DNA of 64,000 bases from Ottowia massiliensis. Lineage in GTDB: Bacteria > Pseudomonadota > Gammaproteobacteria > Burkholderiales > Burkholderiaceae_C. The stretch is from NCBI RefSeq assembly GCF_900240305.1, contig NZ_LT964854.1, forward strand, positions 2,232,001 to 2,296,000, in the 5' to 3' direction. Of the stretch, positions 43,023 to 50,781 are shown one piece after another. Made by a program: the position numbers and the translations under genes. The stretch's first letter is position 1. Each line of letters begins with the position of its first letter. Below the pieces are notes generated by a model that was not told the DNA's origin, searched no databases, and worked only from the letters and a program-made list of their open reading frames with translations.

Positions 43023-44383
43023 TTACGGTGCCTCCGGCCTGGATGCGCGGAAGGAGCGGGGGTTTGCGGCTGCGCGGGCGGTTGATCTGCGGAAGCTGGC
43101 GCAGCCTTTTCATCGTCCTGCTTGACCTTGTACTCCTCGGCATTAATGGTATTGAACCAGGCCTGCAAATCGGCATGCTCCAAAGGAATACGATTTTTGT
43201 GTGAATCGTCCCTGTAATGCTTCGTGTTCAATTTATCAAGGGCGTTTTGTACCAGACCCTGTGCCAGAAATTCAGCAATTTCTCTGGAAGCGCCTTTCTT
43301 GATGTTGCCATCCTGATAATGCCTTGAAAACAAAATGGTTTGTTCCGCCGAAGAAAGCTCCTTGAATGTGCGGTGCTTTTTGATATCTTTTACGATGTCG
43401 CCATATTCTGCGATGGTATTTTTCAAATGATCGTCTTTCATTTCGGCATCCAGCAAGTCCGCCTCCTCTTTGGTCACAGTCAGCGGATGCGCCAGCAGGT
43501 ATTCCCCCGCTTCCGCCCGCTTGAGGTGCATATAGGGTTCCAGTTTGTCAATCAATTCCTGTGATACGCCAAAGGCTTTCAGACGTTCTTTATAAGCAAC
43601 AGGCTTTTGCTGTCCCAAATCCACGCCTGTGCCGATTGTCACGCCCGACTGGCTGGAACCATTCAGTATCTTGGTGCCATCCTCCTTGGTAATGAAATCG
43701 CCTTTTTTGTCTTTCTGAAAATTCAGCAAAACCGTGATGGCCCCACTCTTGCTGATGCTCTTGATAATGGGCCACCAGGGCACATAACCGCGCAGGGCCT
43801 GGCCGCCTTCATAGTTGGATATTTGTTCGAAGTTGATGTTGGCGCCGTGTTTCTTGTTGATTTTCTGGGCCATTTCATCGCTCATGGTGGATTGGCTGTT
43901 CGGATTGGGGCCGACGTTGTGGGTGGAAAGCCTGAGGTAATTTTTTGGCGTTTCCTTGGGTTTTTCCTTGAGCGCCTTGTCATAGGCGGCGCCAGCCAGG
44001 GCCTCCTTGTCGCCTTTGAGCGTGACGATGCCTTTGCTGAAGGTGGCGCCTTCCAGTTTCTTGGTGTTTTTGCCTATCTGGTAGAGCACTTGTGACCAGT
44101 CCTGCGGGTTCAGTTGTTGCCGGAGGTTTTCGTTGTGCTTGCAGGCCTGTTGCTGGGCGGGTGTGAGGTCTGCGCCTGCGGCCTGGCCTGCCGCGTGGGG
44201 GCTGGCGCTGTGCTGGCCGCAGGGGTTGAGCGCCATTTCAGTCAGGGAGCTGCCGCCGGATGCAGGCGGCTGCGGCACGGGGCTGCTGGCCGCAGGCTGC
44301 GCGGGGGCAGGCGGAGCGGCTGGCGCGTCTGCTGCGGGCGGAAGGACAGGCGCGGCAGGAAGGTGCGGTATGGCGTTGGACAT
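43019..44383 (-). CDS. Pesticin-type muramidase, probable secreted antibacterial effector
   Basis: A 454-residue protein without a signal peptide. Residues 1-75 are Pro/Ala-rich, 76-185 are of unknown fold, and the C-terminal part resembles the T4-lysozyme-like pesticin catalytic domain. SNYEGGQALRGYVPW carries candidate catalytic Glu192, and SGVTIGTGVDLGQQ carries Thr249 and Asp255, whose six-residue spacing fits my recollection of pesticin. It would cut the glycan strand of peptidoglycan. AAGGAG precedes the start. The downstream coupled exported proteins look like immunity proteins, as in type VI secretion effector operons, but no secretion genes are in the window. The island is AT-richer than the core. 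Confidence 0.72.
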   Translation of the reverse strand: MSNAIPHLPAAPVLPPAADAPAAPPAPAQPAASSPVPQPPASGGSSLTEMALNPCGQHSASPHAAGQAAGADLTPAQQQACKHNENLRQQLNPQDWSQVLYQIGKNTKKLEGATFSKGIVTLKGDKEALAGAAYDKALKEKPKETPKNYLRLSTHNVGPNPNSQSTMSDEMAQKINKKHGANINFEQISNYEGGQALRGYVPWWPIIKSISKSGAITVLLNFQKDKKGDFITKEDGTKILNGSSQSGVTIGTGVDLGQQKPVAYKERLKAFGVSQELIDKLEPYMHLKRAEAGEYLLAHPLTVTKEEADLLDAEMKDDHLKNTIAEYGDIVKDIKKHRTFKELSSAEQTILFSRHYQDGNIKKGASREIAEFLAQGLVQNALDKLNTKHYRDDSHKNRIPLEHADLQAWFNTINAEEYKVKQDDEKAAPASADQPPAQPQTPAPSAHPGRRHRK

Positions 44384-44609
44384 GGTGCGGACTCCTTGGG
44401 AGTGGTTGAGATGGGCGGCATCGTGCGCCTTGGCATACGTAAAAACAAGCTAGGGTGATTACTGGGTGATGGCCGCTCGCATGGTTGAAATAGGGGTTTT
44501 CACTGCTGTGAACCATCAGGCAGCGCCAGCGTGCCGAACAAGCGCCCCGGCGCTCCATGCCGGGCGTATCCAGGCGCACAATTCCCGCCCGTTTTTCTCT
44601 GCCTGTTTC

Positions 44610-46124
44610 ATGCACTACCAAGACCTGCGCTCCTTCATGGCCCTGCTGGAAGCCGATGGCGATTTGCGCCGCATTGCCCAGCCGGTTTCGCCGCATCTGG
44701 AAATGACGGCGCTGTGCGACCGCGTGCTGCGCGCGGGCGGCCCGGCGCTGCTGTTTGAAAAGCCGGCGGGCAAGGCGGGCGATACGGATGCGCGGCGCGA
44801 ATACGCCATGCCCGTGCTGGGCAACCTGTTCGGCACGCCGCAGCGCGTGGCGCGGGCGATGGGGCTGGCGGATGTGAGCGAAGTGCGCGCGCTGGGCGAG
44901 GCGCTGGCCGCGCTGAAGGAACCGGAGCCGCCGCGCGGCATGAAAGAGCTGTGGGGCAAGCGCGCGCTGATCAAAACGCTGTGGCACATGGCCCCGGCCA
45001 CCGTGCGGCAGCCGCCGTGCCAGCAAGTGGTGTGGGAGGGCGATGAAGTCGATCTGGCCCGCCTGCCCGTGCAGCACTGCTGGCCGGGTGATGTGGCGCC
45101 GCTCATCACCTGGGGCCTGACCATCACGCGCGGGCCGGCCAAGGCGCGGCAGAACCTGGGCATCTACCGCCAGCAGGTCATTGGCCGCAATGAAGTCATC
45201 ATGCGCTGGCTGGCGCACCGTGGCGGCGCGCTGGACTTTGCCGAGCACCGCGCGCAGCGGCCCGGCCAGCCTTTTGCGGTGGCCGTGGCCATTGGAGCCG
45301 ATCCGGCCACGCTGCTGGGCGCTGTCACGCCCGTGCCGGACGCCATGTCGGAATACCAATTCGCGGGCCTGCTGCGCGGCGCGCGCACTGAAGTGGCCCC
45401 CGCGCTGGGCGTGCCGCTGCAAGTGCCCGCGCACGCCGAAATCGTGTTGGAAGGCCACATCCAGCCCGACGCCAGCCACCCCAGCGGCTGGCGCCACGCC
45501 ACCGAGGGGCCGTATGGCGACCACACCGGCTACTACAACGAAACGGCCGAATTCCCCGTGCTCACCATCGACCGCGTGACCTTGCGGCAGGGCGCCATCT
45601 ACCACTCCACCTACACCGGCAAGCCGATGGACGAGCCGGCCGTGCTGGGCCTGGTGCTCAATGAGCTGTTCGTGCCCCTGCTGCAAAAGGCGTTTCCCGA
45701 AATCCTGGACTTTTATCTGCCGCCCGAAGGGTGCAGCTACCGCCTGGCCGTGGTGCGCATCCGCAAGGCTTACGCGGGCCACGCGCGGCGCGTGATGATG
45801 GGCGTGTGGAGCCATCTGCGGCAGTTTCTCTACACCAAATTCATCGTGGTCGTGGATGAAGACGTGAACGCGCGCGACTGGAAAGACGTGATCTGGGCCA
45901 TCACCACCCGCATGGACCCCGCGCGCGACACCCTGCTGATGGAAAACACGCCCATCGACTACCTGGACTTTGCCTCCCCCGTAGCGGGCCTGGGCAGCAA
46001 GATGGGGCTGGACGCCACCAGCAAATGGCCCGGCGAAACGCAGCGCGAATGGGGCCGCGTGATCCGCATGGACGAAGACGTGACGCAGCGCATGAACGCG
46101 CTGGCCGACACGCTGGGGCTTTGA
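44610..46124 (+). CDS. ubiD: 4-hydroxy-3-polyprenylbenzoate decarboxylase UbiD
   Basis: Prenyl-FMN-dependent decarboxylase of ubiquinone synthesis. The start MHYQDLRSFMALLEADGDLRRI gives 504 residues, close to E. coli (497). Conserved blocks include NLFGTPQRVARAMG, WPGDVAPLITWGLTITRGP, the NLGIYRQQVIGRNEVIMRWLAHRGGA cofactor/substrate region and EGPYGDHTGYYNE. The upstream part of the open frame (from 44466) has no similarity to UbiD. It has no ubi neighbours here; the flavin prenyltransferase UbiX must be coded elsewhere. Confidence 0.95.
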   Translation: MHYQDLRSFMALLEADGDLRRIAQPVSPHLEMTALCDRVLRAGGPALLFEKPAGKAGDTDARREYAMPVLGNLFGTPQRVARAMGLADVSEVRALGEALAALKEPEPPRGMKELWGKRALIKTLWHMAPATVRQPPCQQVVWEGDEVDLARLPVQHCWPGDVAPLITWGLTITRGPAKARQNLGIYRQQVIGRNEVIMRWLAHRGGALDFAEHRAQRPGQPFAVAVAIGADPATLLGAVTPVPDAMSEYQFAGLLRGARTEVAPALGVPLQVPAHAEIVLEGHIQPDASHPSGWRHATEGPYGDHTGYYNETAEFPVLTIDRVTLRQGAIYHSTYTGKPMDEPAVLGLVLNELFVPLLQKAFPEILDFYLPPEGCSYRLAVVRIRKAYAGHARRVMMGVWSHLRQFLYTKFIVVVDEDVNARDWKDVIWAITTRMDPARDTLLMENTPIDYLDFASPVAGLGSKMGLDATSKWPGETQREWGRVIRMDEDVTQRMNALADTLGL

Positions 46125-46143
46125 GCGCCCGCCGCCTTGTGTA

Positions 46144-46232
46144 TCAAAAAGAGGAGCAAATTCAAGGGGGTCAAAAAGCCGCCTCGCGCAGTTTTTACTA
46201 GGACATCATGCTATGAATAGATGAGTTGATTC
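46144..46232 (+). repeat. Family A dispersed repeat, copy 13
   Basis: TCAAAAAGAGGAGCAAATTC, CTCGCGCAG, TACTAGGACATCATGCTATG and AATAGATGAGTTGATTC. It sits 20 bp after ubiD. Confidence 0.92.
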
Positions 46233-46394
46233 ATGGCCTTTTCACTCATTCAGTGAGACTGCGCACGATTCGCCGCGCTGCAAACCTTTTGCGGGTGCGA
46301 AAAGCGTGCAACGCTGGCCGGGGGAGGCTGGAAGCGGCGGAGGCGGGCGGTAAAGTCTGCGCCCGCAGGCGGCGGGCCTGGCAAGGAGCAACGA

Positions 46395-49300
46395 ATGGTG
46401 ATTTGGGGACTGCTGTGGGGGATGTTTCTGGGGGGGCTGCTGGCGCGTGGCGGCGGCGATAGCAGAACCTTCATTCTGGGGGGGCTGATGCTGGGCGCGC
46501 TGATGGGCTGGACGTTGCAGCTTGTGGTGCGCGCCCTGGTGCGCAAGGAATGGGCGGCGCTGCATGAGCGCGATCGCCGGGTGCGGCGGGCCGCGAGAGG
46601 GGCGGAGGGCGAAATGGCCGCGCCTGCCGTGCCTTCCGTGCCCGCAGCGCCCGCTGCATCTTCAGCGGCGCCTGCCGTGTCTGGCGCCACGGCCATGCCG
46701 CCGGGGGCCGAGCCGCTTGTGCCAGCGGCTGCGGCGGACTGGCCCGCGCATATGCCGCCGCTGCCGCCAGCGCCGCCAGCGCCGCCAGCGCCGCCAGCGC
46801 CGCCGGATTTCCGGGATTCCTTCTTTGACACACCGCCCGTGCTGGCCGCGCCGCTTTCGGAACCCGTTGCGCCCGCGCCGGAATCTGCCCGGCCCGCCCC
46901 ATCCGCCCGCACCCAGGCCGTTCATGCACAGCGCCCCGCCGTGGCGCAGCGCGTGCGGGCGCCGCACGGCGTTCAAGAGGGCGATGGCGACGATTGGATC
47001 GCCCGTGCTGCGGGATGGCTGCTGGGCGGCAATGCCATCGTGCGCATCGGGCTGGTGATTTTGTTCATCGGCCTGTCGTTTCTGGTGCGCTACGCGGCGC
47101 AGGCGGGGCTGCTGCCGCTGCCGCTGCGGCTGCTGGCGGTGGCGGCCACGGGGGCGGCGCTGCTGGCGGTGGGCTGGCGGCAGCGCTTGCGCAAACCGGG
47201 GTTTGGCCTGTCGCTTCAGGGCGCGGGCGTGGCGGTGCTGTATCTGACGGTGTTTGCCGCCTTCCGGCTGGGGGTGATGGCCTCGCAGATGGGCGCTTTC
47301 GCGCTCATGGTGCTGGTGTGCGCGGGCGGCTGCGCGCTGGCGCTGGGGCAAAACGCGCGGGCGCTGGCGTTTCTGGCGTTTGCGGGCGGCTTTGCCACGC
47401 CGCTGCTGCTTTCAACAGGGCAGGGCAGCCACGTGGCGCTGTTTGGCTACTACACGCTGCTGGGGCTGGGCATTGCGGCCATTGCGGCGCGGCGCGCCTG
47501 GCGCGAGCTGAACTGGCTGGGGGCGGTATCGACTTTCGGCATTGCCACGGTTTGGGGCGTGCTGCGCTACACGCCGCCAGAGTGGGGCACGGCGCAGCCA
47601 TTTTTGCTGGCGTTCATGGCAATTTACGTGGCCGTGGCGCTGCTGTATGCCCGCCTGCGCGCCGCGCAAGAGACGCCGCCGGGCCGCGCCGTGGTGGATG
47701 CCGCGCTGGTTTTTGGCGTGCCGCTGGCCGGTTTTGCCTTGCAGGCGGGCATGGTGCGGCATCTGGAATACGGCGCGGCCTGGTCGGCGCTGGGCTTTGG
47801 CGTGGCGTATTTGGTGCTGTGGGGCTGGCTGGCCAGCATGGGTGAGGCGGCGCGCTGGCGCTGGCATTTGATGGGCACGTGCTTCATGGCGCTGGGCGTG
47901 GGCTTTGTCACGCTGGCCGCGCCGCTGGCGCTGGATGCGCGGGCCACGGGCCTGGCCTGGGCGCTGGAGGGCGCGGCCGCTTTCTGGGTGGGTGTGCGCC
48001 AGTCGCGCTGGCTCTCGCGCGCCTTCGGGCTGGCTTTGCAGGCGGTGGCGGCGCTGGCGCTGCTGTCCGGGCTGGATGGGCCGCCTGAAGGCGCGTGGCC
48101 GCTGGCGCATCCGGCCTTCATGCACGTGGCCACGCTGGCGCTGGCGGCGCTGCTGTGCGCCTGGCTGCTGCGCGCGCCGCTGGATGAAGGCGAGCCGCCG
48201 CACGGCAGCCGCTGGGAGCGCGCGTGGAAAGAGCTGGAGGCGCAGCTGGGCCTGCCGCTGCTGCTGTATGGCTTTGCGCTGTGGTGCCTGGCCTGGCATC
48301 AGGAATGGAGCCGCGTGCCCGCAGCGGGCCTGCCGCCCGTGTTTTCAGACGGCGTGGCCTTGCAGCTGACGGTGCTGTCGGGCCTGCTTTCGGCCGCGCT
48401 GGCGCTGTGGGCTGCCGCGCGCTGGCGCTGGGCGGATGCCGTCTGGCCCAGCCGCCTGGCGCTGCCCGCGCTGTGGCTGGCCTTGCTGGTGCTGTGGGTC
48501 ATGGACGAGCGCGCGCTGGACGGCCTTGGCCCCGTACTCTGGCCGCTGGCGCTGGCGCTGCAATGGCTGTTCATGTGGATGGGCGAAAAGCTGGCGGGCG
48601 AATTTGCGCGGCGCGATGAGCGGCCGGGGCGCGAAGGGCATGCGGGGCGCGGGGCGGCGCCCATCCGCGTGCCTGCCTTGCGCCACCCGGCCAGCGTGTG
48701 GCTGGCGCTGCTGGTGCTGGGCGATGCCATGCGGGACGCACTGCACCGCCTGAACCCGCCCGGCGACTGGCGCGTCGCGCTTGCGCTGGCCGCCTGCGCC
48801 GCTGTGCTGTGGGCGCTGACGGCCTGGGCCAGCCGCCCGCCGCGCCAGTGGCCGCTGCGCCCGCATGCCGGGGCTTACTTGTGGACGGCCGCGCGCCCCC
48901 TGGCCGTGCTGGCCGTGCTGCAAGCGCTGTTCGTGGCCTGCACCGCAGCGGGCAACGCGCCGCCGCTGCCCTATGCGCCCCTGCTCAATCCGGTGGATGC
49001 CAGCGTGCTGGCCGCGCTGGGCAGCGTGCTGCTGTGGCGGCGCGCCGTGCTGGCCGCGCGCCCGCGCATTGAAGGCGCGCGCCAGTGGCTGACCGCGCCG
49101 CTTTTCTGGGCCGCGCTGGGCGGCAGCGCCTTCATTGCCGCCAACACGCTGTGGCTGCGCGTGGCGCACCACTGGTTTGGCGTGCGCTGGTCGTCGCAGG
49201 CGCTGGGCGGCAGCTTTGTCGTGCAGGCGGGCTACTCGCTGTGGTGGACGCTGCTGGCGCTGGCCCTGATGGTGACCGCGCACCGCCGCCGCCAGCGCGT

Positions 49301-49526
49301 GCTGTGGATGAGCGGCGCGGGCCTGCTGGGCCTGGTGGTGCTCAAGCTCTTTGCGGTGGACCTGGCCAACAGCGGCGGCGGCGAGCGCATCTTTGCCTTC
49401 ATCGGCGTGGGCGCGCTCATGCTCGTGGTGGGCTACCTGGCCCCGCTGCCGCCGCGCAAAGAAGGCAAAGCGCCAGCCAGCCAGGCGGCGGAAGAAGGCG
49501 CAGAAGAAGGCGCGGAAGAAGGCTGA
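46395..49526 (+). CDS. DUF2339 giant polytopic membrane protein
   Basis: A 1043-residue protein preceded by AAGGAGCAACGA. The N-terminus has two short helices, then an Ala/Pro-rich linker (residues about 75-190) that includes four tandem Pro-Pro-Ala units coded by a 9-bp repeat at about 46762-46803. From residue 195 (DDWIARAAGWLLGGNAIVRIGLVILFIGLSFLVRYA, the DUF2339 opening) more than 20 helices follow. The end is an acidic AEEGAEEGAEEG tail coded by a 12-bp repeat. DUF2339 proteins are common in proteobacteria and have no established function; a role in the cell envelope is assumed from topology. Confidence 0.88.
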   Translation: MVIWGLLWGMFLGGLLARGGGDSRTFILGGLMLGALMGWTLQLVVRALVRKEWAALHERDRRVRRAARGAEGEMAAPAVPSVPAAPAASSAAPAVSGATAMPPGAEPLVPAAAADWPAHMPPLPPAPPAPPAPPAPPDFRDSFFDTPPVLAAPLSEPVAPAPESARPAPSARTQAVHAQRPAVAQRVRAPHGVQEGDGDDWIARAAGWLLGGNAIVRIGLVILFIGLSFLVRYAAQAGLLPLPLRLLAVAATGAALLAVGWRQRLRKPGFGLSLQGAGVAVLYLTVFAAFRLGVMASQMGAFALMVLVCAGGCALALGQNARALAFLAFAGGFATPLLLSTGQGSHVALFGYYTLLGLGIAAIAARRAWRELNWLGAVSTFGIATVWGVLRYTPPEWGTAQPFLLAFMAIYVAVALLYARLRAAQETPPGRAVVDAALVFGVPLAGFALQAGMVRHLEYGAAWSALGFGVAYLVLWGWLASMGEAARWRWHLMGTCFMALGVGFVTLAAPLALDARATGLAWALEGAAAFWVGVRQSRWLSRAFGLALQAVAALALLSGLDGPPEGAWPLAHPAFMHVATLALAALLCAWLLRAPLDEGEPPHGSRWERAWKELEAQLGLPLLLYGFALWCLAWHQEWSRVPAAGLPPVFSDGVALQLTVLSGLLSAALALWAAARWRWADAVWPSRLALPALWLALLVLWVMDERALDGLGPVLWPLALALQWLFMWMGEKLAGEFARRDERPGREGHAGRGAAPIRVPALRHPASVWLALLVLGDAMRDALHRLNPPGDWRVALALAACAAVLWALTAWASRPPRQWPLRPHAGAYLWTAARPLAVLAVLQALFVACTAAGNAPPLPYAPLLNPVDASVLAALGSVLLWRRAVLAARPRIEGARQWLTAPLFWAALGGSAFIAANTLWLRVAHHWFGVRWSSQALGGSFVVQAGYSLWWTLLALALMVTAHRRRQRVLWMSGAGLLGLVVLKLFAVDLANSGGGERIFAFIGVGALMLVVGYLAPLPPRKEGKAPASQAAEEGAEEGAEEG

Positions 49527-49538
49527 AACGGCAGTCTG

Positions 49539-49625
49539 ATTTCGCTATTTGATTCGTAGCATGAGGTCCTAGTCGAAAGTGCGCGAAAGCCCTTTTCTGG
49601 CGCCCTGAATTCGCTCCTCTTTTTA
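49539..49625 (-). repeat. Family A dispersed repeat, copy 14
   Basis: ATTTCGCTATTTGATTCGTAGC, GAGGTCCTAGTC, GCGCGAAAGCCC and CTGAATTCGCTCCTC. It fills the DUF2339-araC gap and ends 5 bp before the AraC-type gene. Confidence 0.92.
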
Positions 49626-49630
49626 AAGCC

Positions 49631-50503
49631 ATGCCCCCTGCCGCCACGCCCGCCCGCTTTGTGGAACACCGCAGCGAGCGGCTGCACTTGCTGGTACGCG
49701 GCGCCGACCATCCGCCGCTGGCGCTGGGCGCGCACCCGGCGGCGCGCCAGGTGCAGGCGGGCCTTTACGTCACCGTGCTGGCGCGCGGCGGTCTGCGGCT
49801 GCACTGCGGCGACTGCGTGAGCGAGCCGCGCGCGCTGGGCATGCAAGTGCTGGCCGTGCGCGAGCCGCTGCCTTGGAGCGCGCAAGCCAGCGCCTGCGCC
49901 ATACGCGTGGTCGGCGTGAGCATGCTGCGCCCCGACTTGCGCGCGCGGCAACTGGAAAGCTGGTTTGACAGCCTGTTCGCCCGCCACGAGCCGCTGCGCC
50001 AGGTGCAAGTGGCCGCCGACGCGCGCAGCTTGCAATTGGCTGGCGACATCCTGGACAGCGACCCGCGCCAGCCGCTGCAACTGCTGCGGCTGGAAGCGGC
50101 CGCGCAAGCCATCTTCGTGCAAGGCATTGCGGCGCTCACCGGCACGCGCGCCCCCTCGCGCCGCGAACGCCTGCTGCGCCTGGCCGCAGCGCTGCAAGCC
50201 GACCTGGCCCGCGCCTGGACGCTGGCCGGCATGGCCGCCGAGGCCGGCATGAGCGCGCGCGCCCTGAGCGAAAGCTTCGGCCGCGAATTCGGCGCATCGC
50301 CCTTTGTCTGGCTGCGCCAGCAGCGCCTGCTGCAAGGGCGGCACCTGGTATTGGACGAGGGCCTGCCCGTGGCGCTGGCCGCCGAGCGGCTGGGCTTCAG
50401 CAGCGCAGCGCACTTTTGCACGGCCTTCAGGGCGCAATTCGGCGAAACGCCAGGCCGCCTGCGCCAGCGCCTGGCGCAGCAGGCAGGGCAGGGCGGGGCT
50501 TGA
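49631..50503 (+). CDS. AraC-family transcriptional regulator
   Basis: A 290-residue protein with an N-terminal ligand-sensing region and a C-terminal double HTH: LRLAAALQADLARAWTLAGMAAEAGMSARALSESFGREFGASPFVWLRQQRLLQGRHLVL, then AAERLGFSSAAHFCTAFRAQFGETPGRLRQRL. The next gene is a TonB-dependent siderophore receptor. Placement right upstream in the same direction is the usual layout for PchR/AlcR-type activators that sense the incoming siderophore, so it very probably controls that receptor. The start ATG has only a weak ribosome-binding site. Confidence 0.88.
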   Translation: MPPAATPARFVEHRSERLHLLVRGADHPPLALGAHPAARQVQAGLYVTVLARGGLRLHCGDCVSEPRALGMQVLAVREPLPWSAQASACAIRVVGVSMLRPDLRARQLESWFDSLFARHEPLRQVQVAADARSLQLAGDILDSDPRQPLQLLRLEAAAQAIFVQGIAALTGTRAPSRRERLLRLAAALQADLARAWTLAGMAAEAGMSARALSESFGREFGASPFVWLRQQRLLQGRHLVLDEGLPVALAAERLGFSSAAHFCTAFRAQFGETPGRLRQRLAQQAGQGGA

Positions 50504-50545
50504 GAGCCTGTTCAGAGCCTGGCCGTGAGTGCGGCCAGTGCCCCG
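50504..50545 (+). repeat. Family B dispersed repeat
   Basis: GAGAGCCTGTTCAGAGCCTG, then GCCGTGAGTGCGGCCAGTG. It lies just after the AraC-family stop codon and just left of family A copy 15. Confidence 0.5.
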
Positions 50546-50555
50546 GTTTCACTTC

Positions 50556-50642
50556 AAGAACAAGAGCAAATGGAAGGCTCCGAAAATGCCTCTGCCGCAC
50601 GGTTTGACGGGCTTGACTGCTCTCGAAACAGAAGCGAAATAA
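50556..50642 (+). repeat. Family A dispersed repeat, copy 15
   Basis: AAGAACAAGAGCAAATGGAAGG, GCCGCACGG, TTGACGGGCTTGACTGCTCTC and ACAGAAGCGAAATAAG. It is diverged in the core, with the TAGGACATC motif lost. Confidence 0.65.
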
Positions 50643-50781
50643 GCGATGGCTTGCGGCGTGCGGGCGGCTGGGAAAACCTGCCGCCAAATGAAAATGATTC
50701 GCCGTTTTCTGCAAGCGCCGGGCCGTGTGCGTGCGCAGACTTTTCCTTTGTTGCAGCTGGATTCAATGGAGGAGAAACACC

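Noticed and set aside
46762..46803. Short tandem repeat (9-bp units) as a possible phase-variation site
   Set aside because: Units are a multiple of three inside the coding sequence of the DUF2339 protein, so changes in number would only alter a Pro/Ala linker.
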